Shown: positions 51,133 through 59,611 of the stretch, piece by piece
How positions within the stretch are numbered: position 1 is the stretch's first letter
Layout: each line of letters starts with the position of its first letter
The notes under the pieces: generated by a model
Seen by the model: the letters and a program-made list of their open reading frames with translations, nothing else
Told to the model about the DNA's origin: nothing
Databases searched by the model: none
Assembly: GCA_023212725.1 (NCBI GenBank)
Contig: JALBYF010000050.1
Span: 79,108 to 143,107 of the forward strand
DNA from: Tranzscheliella williamsii
Taxonomy: Eukaryota > Basidiomycota > Ustilaginomycetes > Ustilaginales > Ustilaginaceae
Length of the DNA: 64,000 nt
Reading direction: 5' to 3'
Made by a program: the position numbers and the translations under genes

Positions 51133-53751
51133 ATGCCGTCGACCCTTGCGCCAGCATGGCTCGGCCTGCTCCTCCTGCTCTCGCAGCACGTCGCGGCGCA
51201 AGAAGCAACGCAGTCTTCCGGAAGCACCTCGACGGTCATCTCGTCTATTGTCCTCAACGCTATCGTGTTCGCCATCCTTTTCATCCTCTTTTTGCTCGCC
51301 CGGCCCCGATTCAAGCGCGTATATGCTCCTCGCACCTACCTCGTCGTACCCGAGGAACAGATCGAACCCCTTCCCTCGTCTCTCTTTGGCTGGCTACCTG
51401 TCTGGCTCAAGACACCCACCTCCACCATTCTTGAGAAGAATGGTCTCGATGCCTATATGTTTGTCGAGTATCTCGAAATGATGCTCTGGGTATTTATCCC
51501 TACCTTCATTCTCAGCTGGATCGTCCTCATGCCCACCTACGCTGTTAAAACCACCGGCGAGGGCGATGGATTCAACCTCTTCATTCTCAGCAAGGTCGGC
51601 AACACTCCACAACAGCAGAAGCGACTTGCCGCTCCCTTGATCATTCAGTACTTTTTCACTTTCTGGCTACTTTACAACATTCGCACTCGCATGACCAAAT
51701 TCATCAAGCTACGACAGGAATTCCTTGTCTCGCCCGGACATGCCGCCACCGCACAGGCCAGAACGGTGCTCATTACCGGTATCCCTAACGAATTGCTGAG
51801 TGAGAAGAAGCTTCGAGCGATTTATTCCAAGCTACCCGGCGGCGTGGCCAAGGTATGGCTCAACCGCAACCTGAAAGAGCTCCCCGACCTCTTTGACGAG
51901 CGAGAGAAATGGTGCAACAAGCTGGAATCCGCCGAGACCAGTCTCATCAAAGCCGCTCACAAGGCCGTTAAGAAAGGCAAGGCTCAAGACGCAAGTTCAT
52001 CGCTTCCCGAGGCCGACCTTGAAATCGACGCCGAGCTCGCTGATCAATATGTACCTAAGAAGAAACGCCCCACTCACAGGCTTGGCAAAGTGCCCTGCAT
52101 GGGCGAAAAGGTCGACACCATCCACTGGTGTCGTGAGGAGATTGCTCGGCTCAACACCGAAATCGAGAAGAAGCGGTCTGAAATTGCTGTCGACTACAAA
52201 AACTATCCTCCCCAGAGCAGCGCTTTCATCCTCTTCAACACTCAGATTGCTGCTCACATGGCTGCCAAGACGCAGGCCCACCACGATCCGTACCGGATGA
52301 ACAACAGATACGTTGAGGCTCACCCCGAGGATATCGTCTGGGCAAACATGAACATGAATCCCTACGAGCGTAAAATCCGCACTGCCATTGGCTGGGCTAT
52401 CACCATCGGTTTGATCATTTTTTGGGCCGTTCCTGTTGCCTTTGTAGGCATCATCTCCAATGTTCACGGTCTCGCTAGTTCTGTTCCTTTCCTCGGCTGG
52501 CTAGATTCGATCCCCTCGGTGGTCATTGGCATCATCCAGGGTATCCTACCTACTGTCCTTCTTGCTGTTCTGAACATGCTTCTTCCAATCATCCTACGAC
52601 TCCTGTCACGGATGAGTGGCGTCCCGACACGCATTGGCATCGAACTCGACTTGCAAGGACGTTTTGCTGCCTTCCAGATCGTACAGAATTTCCTCTTTTT
52701 GACGCTAGTCTCTGCTAACGCCAGTCAGATTGCTGACTATGTCATCGAGATCGCTCGTAGCCCTACGAATTTCCCAGGACTTTTGGCTCAGGCCATCCCG
52801 CAAGGTTCCCTATTCTTCCTTTCGTTCATCGCTTTGCAAGGATTGTCCGGCGCAGCCTCGCTCTTCGCCCAGCTGCCCGCGCTTGCCGTGTACTACGTTA
52901 AAAAGTTCTTGCTAGCTTCAACGCCTAGGAAGGTCTGGCACATCGACCACGATACCCACGGAGTAGCCTGGGGAACGCTTTTCCCGTCCATGACCCTGAT
53001 CACTGTCATTGGCATTGGTTATGTTGTGATTGCTCCGATCGTCAACGGCTTCACCGCCTTCACTTTCCTTCTCTTTTTCTTCGGCTACAAATACCTCTTC
53101 CTCTACGTTTACGATATCAAGCCTCAAAGCGAGAGCTCCGGTCTCTTTTTCGGCAAGGCGATTGGACACATCTTTGCCGGTCTATATGTCGAGATGGTCA
53201 TGCTCGCCGCCATCTTCTTCCTAGCCCAGTCCGAGGATGCCAGTGGCAAGTCACAATCGGCGATCCCCGAAGGTGCCTTCATGGTCGTGCTGATCATCAT
53301 CGTGATGGGATTCCACTATGTCCTAAACGACTCCTTCAGAGAGCTACAGACGGCTTTGCCCTTGACTCTTGTTACCGATCAGGACGCTAGCCGCCAGGGC
53401 GATTACCGCACCTCTGACGAGACGGCTCACAACGACAAGAAGAGTGCGATGCTCCCTTCTCCTGAGCGCGTACCTCTGCACTCCGCCAACGGCGACGGCA
53501 TCCAGGAGAAGAGCGCCGACGCGAAGCGAGAAGCTGCGCAGGAGAGCCCGGACTCGGCCTTCTACCACCCCTCCCTCACCGGCGAGCAGAAGCCGATCTG
53601 GCTGCCCAACGACAAGCTTGGCCTCGGTCGAGCCGGCGTAGCTGCTGCGCAGAAGGCCGGCCTCGACGCCACCTACCAGCATACGTCGGTCGACGCAAAG
53701 GGCCAGGTCCACACCGACGCCTACGAACCGCCGGGCGAGCGACTCGTCTGA
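51133..53751 (+). CDS. CSC1/OSCA-TMEM63-type calcium-permeable stress-gated channel
   Basis: Intronless, 872 residues. A signal-like hydrophobic N-terminus (LGLLLLLSQHVAAQ) is followed by TM helices near 35-60, 115-140 and 165-190, then a cytosolic domain with ARTVLITGIPNEL and PDLFDEREKWCNKLE. The conserved DUF221 core follows from ~400: AHPEDIVWANMNMNPYERKIR, LPTVLLAVLNMLLPIILRLLSRMSG and LFFLSFIALQGLSGAASLFAQLPAL. The C-tail is polar. The layout is that of fungal Csc1/Rsn1/Phm7 proteins, which by homology conduct cations under osmotic or mechanical stress at the plasma membrane or internal membranes. It ends in a Gly/Asp/Lys tail without known motif. Confidence 0.9.
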   Translation: MPSTLAPAWLGLLLLLSQHVAAQEATQSSGSTSTVISSIVLNAIVFAILFILFLLARPRFKRVYAPRTYLVVPEEQIEPLPSSLFGWLPVWLKTPTSTILEKNGLDAYMFVEYLEMMLWVFIPTFILSWIVLMPTYAVKTTGEGDGFNLFILSKVGNTPQQQKRLAAPLIIQYFFTFWLLYNIRTRMTKFIKLRQEFLVSPGHAATAQARTVLITGIPNELLSEKKLRAIYSKLPGGVAKVWLNRNLKELPDLFDEREKWCNKLESAETSLIKAAHKAVKKGKAQDASSSLPEADLEIDAELADQYVPKKKRPTHRLGKVPCMGEKVDTIHWCREEIARLNTEIEKKRSEIAVDYKNYPPQSSAFILFNTQIAAHMAAKTQAHHDPYRMNNRYVEAHPEDIVWANMNMNPYERKIRTAIGWAITIGLIIFWAVPVAFVGIISNVHGLASSVPFLGWLDSIPSVVIGIIQGILPTVLLAVLNMLLPIILRLLSRMSGVPTRIGIELDLQGRFAAFQIVQNFLFLTLVSANASQIADYVIEIARSPTNFPGLLAQAIPQGSLFFLSFIALQGLSGAASLFAQLPALAVYYVKKFLLASTPRKVWHIDHDTHGVAWGTLFPSMTLITVIGIGYVVIAPIVNGFTAFTFLLFFFGYKYLFLYVYDIKPQSESSGLFFGKAIGHIFAGLYVEMVMLAAIFFLAQSEDASGKSQSAIPEGAFMVVLIIIVMGFHYVLNDSFRELQTALPLTLVTDQDASRQGDYRTSDETAHNDKKSAMLPSPERVPLHSANGDGIQEKSADAKREAAQESPDSAFYHPSLTGEQKPIWLPNDKLGLGRAGVAAAQKAGLDATYQHTSVDAKGQVHTDAYEPPGERLV

Positions 53752-54492
53752 GCGCCCTGGCTGCCATCGTGCTGCCGCCCGCTCCGCGCCCGCCGCTGGG
53801 CGCCACCCTTCCGACACCATACCTTCCCCACACTCCTTTACACCCGTCAGATACCTGTCTCCTGTCCCTTCCGTCTCATGTAGCCTTCTCTTCTCTGCCC
53901 GGGTCTCGGCGTAATAGTCATTCCACATCCAGCTTTGTGCAAGCCAGAACCGCGCCGGTGTGCTCCGCCCTCGACCGCCCCCGAACCGGCATGGGCAGAT
54001 ACTGCACATGATCTAGGCCAATAGGCCATCGGCATGCGGCACCCAGCAGGGAGCCCGCCCTACGCGTACGGCCGGCGCGGGGAGCCACCGCCGAGGCAAG
54101 GACAGCCTGAGCGCACATGCCCGACACAGCCTCGACCCGCACAACCACAATCCACAGCGCCAATAAGCTAGTGCATAATGCCGAATCGACACCGCCTTCT
54201 TTCGATTTCGCTTTTGAGGAGGAAGGAAGTGGGGTGGGGGGAAAGTGATGGTACATTTGCGTTGCTGAGAACGGCTTGTGGATGTGCGCAATGGCGATGG
54301 CGTTGCTGGTCCCTCTCGCATTCGCTTTGGCAAGCTCGCCAGCGTCGACGTCGAAAGAAGGGGCAAAAGCTCGTCGACGAAAGGGATATGACTGCGAAGG
54401 GAGGCATCCGCTCCACATCCGAGGAAGATATGCTAGAGGAAAAGGATGCGCAGACGAAACAAAAGGTACATAGTCCAGCTGAACTACGACAT
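53752..54492. other. Convergent intergenic region, no gene seen
   Basis: 741 bases between the CSC1-like stop and the RPS24 stop. Minus-strand ORFs here (for example 53918-54640) overlap the RPS24 3' exon and lack protein-like features; I take them as frame artefacts. Confidence 0.5.
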
Positions 54493-55750
54493 TTACTTCT
54501 TCTTGGAAGCATCTCCGGCCTTGACCTTCTTGGTTCCTCGGACCTTCTTGGCTCGGTTCTTTCGCTCCTTGCGCAGCTTTCGCGAGGCCTTGTCGGTCTT
54601 CTCGGCGAGACCAATCTGAAAGGAGGAGCAAGGACAACATGGAAAAACGGGTCAGCGAACGTCTTCAGCTGCAGACAAGATGCCGGCGTGGTACCCTCGC
54701 AAAGTAGAAGCGACAGACCGAAATCCCAGATGGAAGGTCGCATGTTTGAATACTTACTCGGACAAGTCGGTGCTTGGGCTCGAACTTCATCGACTCTCGA
54801 GAGTCGTAGATGAGGGCGAAGCCAGTGGATCGTCCGCCACCGAAAGCGGTTCGCATGCCGAAAACGACGCACTGCTCCTTGGGTGCCTTGTACATCTCGG
54901 AGAGCTTCTCAGAGAGCTCGGCCCTGGAGACATTAGGTCGGGCAGGGTGGATGACATCAAGAACCATCTGCTTCCTCTGGAGCAGTCGGTTGGTGATGAA
55001 CTTGCGCGTTCGGAGCGTGACGGGAGAAGTGGAGTCCTACAGAAGTGTACAGCACAGATGTCGGGAGATATGATGTCAGTAACCCGGCTTCGAGCAAAAC
55101 AAGAGCTTGATCGCCGATTGCATTGCTTCCGCTGCTGTGTGGTACCGAATCAGTCATCGACAGAAAGCAGGACCGTCCTTGCGGAACCGAGGGTATCACT
55201 GATGAAGACGTTGTAGCTGAACGTGGCTGGTCGTAGTCACGACAAGGCAGTGAGATGGACGGCGAGTTGCGGAGCTGACTTGCGGATGTAGTGCCCAGAA
55301 GCACTTCCATTTCGTATAGTACCCCTGCCCCGGTTGATATGTCGGGCACGAATGTTGTTTCCTACAGAAGTGGACAGTCTCCTTGCAGTGCGATAGCATA
55401 ACCAAGCGCTGCGACTGAGGCTACAGTCGTGCGTGTTCGTTGGGCCCTGACTACTTAGACTCCTATGCGCATCTCTGCAATGAACTAGCCCTGATAACCG
55501 TTGAGAACGCTGTGCACCTCACGATGATGAAGGGCAGTGTGAACCAGGCGACCCTTCTATAAGTGCTGGAACGGAATGGTGGCGATATCTGAGAGTCGGC
55601 GGTACACCGGACGATTCTATTGACCGGTATACACAAGCATCTAGCGGGAAGCCTCCCTGCGGATCTGAGATTTGTCGACGGTGTCGGAAGTGTCCACAGC
55701 AGCAGCAGCAGAGTTGCAGTAGCGATCAAGCGACCCAACACTTACCATCT
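54493..55750 (-). CDS. RPS24: 40S ribosomal protein S24 (eS24)
   Basis: I model complement(join(54493..54615,54758..55036,55748..55750)), 134 residues, the family length. Exon 1 is the ATG alone followed by GTAAGT. Exon 2 begins [20 protein letters not shown] and covers [15 protein letters not shown]...[21 protein letters not shown] to HRLVR. Exon 3 starts [18 protein letters not shown] and ends KAGDASKKK. Intron 1 is 711 nt (branch CTGAC, acceptor TGTAG); intron 2 is 142 nt. The protein is part of the small ribosomal subunit. The exon layout and the sequence across the start (GTCAAGATGGTAAG) match RPL43 in this window. Divergent to USB1 with 483 bases between starts. Confidence 0.95.
55105..55731 (-). 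other. Nested long-range stems within RPS24 intron 1
   Basis: GCTTGATCGC (55105-55114) is complementary to GCGATCAAGC (55722-55731), and GCTGCTGTG (55131-55139) to CACAGCAGC (55695-55703). The pairs nest with loops of 16 and 18 bases between them. The outer arm starts 16 nt after the donor and its partner lies about 26 nt before the branch CTGAC. As in RPL43, pairing would bring the two splice signals together. Function is inferred. Confidence 0.55.
55360..55377 (-). repeat. Second copy of the RPS24 3' splice-acceptor sequence inside intron 1
   Basis: Reads TCCTACAGAAGTGGACAG on the top strand, matching the true acceptor region at 55035-55052 in 17 of 18 bases, including the YAG and flanking G. 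If used, it would shift the S24 reading frame. It may be a cryptic or alternative acceptor. Confidence 0.55.
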
Positions 55751-56011
55751 TGACGAATTCTTGGTGGTAGCGAGATAGCGAGAAGATGTGAAGATGATCG
55801 CGACCAAGGCTCGATCTAGCTCAGGCGAACTCTCGGGATCTAGCGCTACCTTGCCTGGACGGGAGCTGGCAAGCGACTCTCTCAGAAAGCGCCTATACGC
55901 CCAGGCCTGAGGATTCGAATTGATCACGCGCCGCTACAATAATCTGAATACCTAGCCTGAAGATTCAAAGCGTACAGGCAAATTCGAGACCATTTTCTGC
56001 ACCGCGAAATC

Positions 56012-56030
56012 AAGCATCGTGGGAACTTTT
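56012..56030 (-). promoter_or_regulatory. Shared ribosomal-protein-gene upstream motif (RPS24 copy)
   Basis: The top strand reads AAGCATCGTGGGAACTTTT, 262-280 bases upstream of the RPS24 start and 204 bases upstream of the divergent USB1 start. It differs at one base from the RPL43 copy at 18028-18046. Confidence 0.6.
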
Positions 56031-56233
56031 ACTTTCCGCTACTCAAGTCAACCCCATTCCAAAATCGGCCCGATGCCAACTCTGCTTCTCGATACCGATC
56101 AAGCATTTGGCTGACTGACTCGCGCGAATGACGTCTTGGACCCTCCCTGCATAGACAAGGGTCAGGACGTTGCTTGATCGCGGTGCATGTGCCACTTCTC
56201 ATCACGACCCCCCAAGCCTCTCGTCAGTAATCC

Positions 56234-57488
56234 ATGTCGCACAGTGCATTGCGGGACCTCCAGTCTTATGAAGATTCCGAAGATGACTCCGAACCCGAGT
56301 CAGATCGCGTCCGTGAAGTTACCCCCTTGCAAAGACAGCATGCATTGACGACAAACCAGAAGGGGTGAGCGTCATTTGATGAGCGTTGGTTGTGTGCCAC
56401 CCGATCCGTTGTGAACACCTTGCTGATCAAAGGTTGTACACAATATGCAGCCGTACGCTTCCCCCACCGAGCGACATTGCCCTGGAAACTGGCTTTTTCT
56501 CCCCGCAAGGCAACGTAGCCTCTGCCAAGAAGCCTGTCCGCGGAGAATGGCTTTGCTTCTGTTTCGTTGAAGGTGAGTCGGGCTGAGGGTCGCTGGACAA
56601 CAGTCTGGGGCTCATTTTTGCGAACTTCTGTATGCAGTGCCGGTAGAACCAGATCTGGGAACAGTCATCGACAAAACTCATCGGATGATCAGAACAAGCC
56701 TTGCTACGCCGCGCTCCTGGCACGATCTGTCTAGACCGGAGGATATCCCTAATGTTCACTCTGATGCGCAGCCGGGCCGTACATCTGCCCCGCATCCTAG
56801 TGCTACTCCTCAGAGGGGTGACCTCCATGTGTCGATTACACGGCCGCTGACTATACGATCCCACGAGAGGGAGGAGCTCATTAGGCATGTCTCCCACCTT
56901 TTCCATTCGCGAGAGACATTGAGAGGGAGGTGAGAGCTCCTCGAGTACAGCCCCTTTCTGTCAGGTCCACTGCTGACAGCAACGGACGACCCCATCCGCA
57001 GCTTCTCGTTTGCTTTTTCTCGTATTTCGCACCTTCAGAACGATGAAAGGGAAAGGGATTTCCTTGTGCTCGAGATCGGCATGGGCCGCGATAGGGTAAG
57101 TTCCTGCCACTTTCATTGCGCAGCAGCCTCAAAGAGCCAACTGGGCTGCGAGTGTTCGGATCTACAGCGTCTTTGCCTCGAGTACTTAAGCGGTCGCTCT
57201 GGTGTGGACTTCTTCCATCTCCAGTTTCAGCAGATATCCTCTTGTCTGGATCGAGAGCTATTCCGAGCATACAGGGCCACAGGCTACTACGATGAGGCTC
57301 GTTTCCATGCAAGCACCGGCTACATGTGCATATCCGACGACGACAGCAACGCGTGTTCTTCAACCCTTGCAACGCTTTCAAGTCAACTTGAAACGCTTCA
57401 CGGCCAAGAGCTCCGAGCTTGCAGGCCAATACAGGCGAAACGCATTGGCATCCAGATTGGCAGGGAAACAGTGTTCGTAGATCTATAG
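56234..57488 (+). CDS. USB1: U6 snRNA 3'-5' phosphodiesterase USB1 (Mpn1)
   Basis: I model join(56234..56364,56433..56572,56638..56929,57002..57488), 349 residues. Exon 1 is acidic (SYEDSEDDSEPESD). Exon 2 has LPPPSDIALETGFF...VRGEWLCFCFVE. Exon 3 has the first 2H motif, LHVSITRPLTIRSHERE (His-x-Ser). Exon 4 has SFSFAFSRISHLQNDERERDFLVLEIG and the second His-x-Ser in EARFHASTGYMC near the end. The two HxS motifs and this order fit USB1, which trims the U6 snRNA tail. Introns are 68, 65 and 72 nt with GTGAGN donors; the third has branch CTGAC and removes an in-frame TGA. Uncertain: an alternative exon 2 acceptor 18 bases downstream, and a GTAAGT at 57096 without a good in-frame acceptor, which I read through. 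Confidence 0.78.
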
Positions 57489-57560
57489 CACAAACACGAA
57501 AACCATACGAAGGTATAGCCATCGTCATATAGACAATAAGATTCTGCGCACCTCAGCAGA

Positions 57561-57659
57561 TCCGAATTAGTTTAGTGGCTATGACGGCGCCTTGTCAAAA
57601 AGACAGTATTTCTCCGCGCAGAAACGGCGCAGACCCGGGTTCAATTCCCGGATTCGGAG
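57561..57659 (+). tRNA. tRNA-Asp(GTC), 27-nt intron
   Basis: Same mature sequence as the 40167 copy; anticodon at 57594-57596, intron 57598-57624 with GACA able to pair with TGTC. Its 3' flank (AAAATCCACAGGATCAT then T5 at 57681-57685) is nearly identical to that of the 40167 copy, so these two are duplicates that include flanking DNA. It starts 72 bases after the USB1 stop. Confidence 0.93.
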
Positions 57660-59611
57660 ATGAAAATCCACAGGATCATCTTTTTGCGCGTCTCGTCAAG
57701 TGAATTGGAGAAATGACAGCTTTTTGCACTTTGGCGATCGTAAGGAAGATGTCTCGTCCGCCATGCTGGATCCTGCCGTCTGTTGTCGTATCTACAGGCG
57801 TACTGTGTGAGGCGACTGGTTACATGCAGGAGTTTCCGGAGCACGCGTCGGGTAGCGCACCTTGCTTTGCACTTTTGCAAATTACGCACGCGCGCATGCG
57901 CAGGGAGCAGCAAGGACTAGGGTGGCTTACCGCCGTTCATCTCCCATCTGGCGCGCATCCCTCACACCTCTTTGCCCCTCTTGCTCTCTCGGGTCTGAGG
58001 TGGAGCTCATCCACCGTCAAATGACTAAGCGCGCATGGAAGCGTGTGAGGACGAATATGGTTGCCAGACCCTTTCCACGGCCTGAGCCAAGGACTGGGCT
58101 AGATGGCCGTACAGTCAGAGAGCCAGAGAACCAGGAGGCTAGAGAGGCAGAGAGGGGACCCATGGGATGTCAACGCAAGTCTGCGTCGTTCGCGTGGCCC
58201 AAGACGGATGTTTAGCGTGCTAAGTAAGGATGGTTTATATCACCGAGATCATGCCCTATTGCGTTAAACTGTCAGTTCAAATTCACAATACCGCACGCTT
58301 TCAAAACGCGCATTTCTGAGCTTCAGGGGGGGGCGCCTCCTTGGCTTGCGCTGCGTTCCTGCGACGTATTGCCGCCCTGCAATCACTCTCACTTTGCCAT
58401 TCATCAGCTACGTCGGTAGGGTCAAGCACGAAGGTAACTGTAGCTGTGTGAGCAGCAAAGTGGTTGTGCCGGTTGCCACTTCCGGATACGAGAGTCAACG
58501 GTGGGCCTCCACAAGTCACGGTTACGTGCTTAGTATCCCTCCAACAGTACTTCCTCCCATAATGACGGATTTGCCGATGGTTAAGGCTGAGGGAAAATAG
58601 GCTTTGCCGGAGACTCCGCGACCAGCTAATGAATTAGTGTCAAGTTCTATCTCGACGTCCTCCGTCTTCCGGTATAGGCTACCCTTGCATAGTGGCTTCT
58701 AATAACCTCAGGTAGACCGTAAAATGGTTGTTACGCGTCCGTATCTACACAAACGCACGGTAGGGTTGAGATCAGCAAAATTTGGACATCGATAATATAA
58801 ACCCACCCGATCATGACCAATACTTTCTATACTTTTCAAGGGTTACAGCTTGGCTTTTGCTTCTACTTATTGGTGCTTCAAACACGCGTCGGTGGGGAGC
58901 AGCGTGAGGCTCCGTTGCGTCCCCACTGTTACATTATTGGGCGGCATACCTGACAATCCCATCATATGTATCGCCTTGCCTTTGCTCAACGTGCTCCATC
59001 ACACGGCGCCTCAGCCCTCCCCTCTTCTTCCACCACGAACTTGGTCCACCTGACATCCAGCCAATATCGCACCTTCCCGCGACCGCGAGATCCTTCTTGG
59101 CCCGTATTTCTCGACTAAATTGTCCAGTCTTCATCAGTCGAAGCAACGGAGCATTAGGCGACTTGCTTCGCAGCAACATCGACAGAACAGAGGACAACCT
59201 CCTCGCACTTCGCCTTTGATTGTCCAGCTTCTACACGGGGTAAGAGGGGCTTCCGCACTACCACTGTCACAACGCGACACCGCCTCTGTCAACCTCTTTG
59301 TCGGGCGTCGTACTGTCTTGATCAGCGTTTTCAGCTGCCTTCACCACCTTGAACGTCAGCGACCATTAGACGCCAGTCACGGGGCACCTTAGGCTGTAGC
59401 TACACTCTCGTTCGTTCAGAACTAGTTGTCATCACGCTGAAGTTGCCGCAATCTCGTCACCCTTTGGCTTACTAGCGATACCATCATTTATGGCTTCGCC
59501 CGCTTCTTATCGGCTCTTGCTCTCCTAAATCTTGCTAAGGTTCGCAACGCTTCACAAGCCCCGCTGCTTGGTCTCTCTAGGCTGTAGCCACTGGTCCTGA
59601 TCGGCCGTATC
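57660..59611. other. Nearly 2-kb upstream region of the kinase gene, no gene seen
   Basis: Contains a purine-rich stretch of GAGAG words around 58113-58160 and a short AT-rich element (ATAATATAAA) near 58793. ORFs of up to 117 codons lack family features. A long regulatory region or 5' leader for the kinase is plausible. Confidence 0.5.

Noticed and set aside
55520..55595. Possible box C/D snoRNA (ATGATGA...CTGA) in the RPS24 intron
   Set aside because: It lies on the strand opposite to the intron, the terminal stem is weak and no guide match could be tested.
56930..56950. 21-nt USB1 intron ending at TACAG
   Set aside because: Too short to splice; a 72-nt alternative ending CGCAG with a CTGAC branch keeps the same frame.
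57096..57152. Fifth USB1 intron starting GTAAGT
   Set aside because: YAG acceptors nearby give introns of about 30 nt and break the frame; the read-through frame is open, so I kept one exon.
57713..59392. Several 60-117-codon ORFs before the kinase gene
   Set aside because: No family features, overlapping on both strands, poor start contexts.
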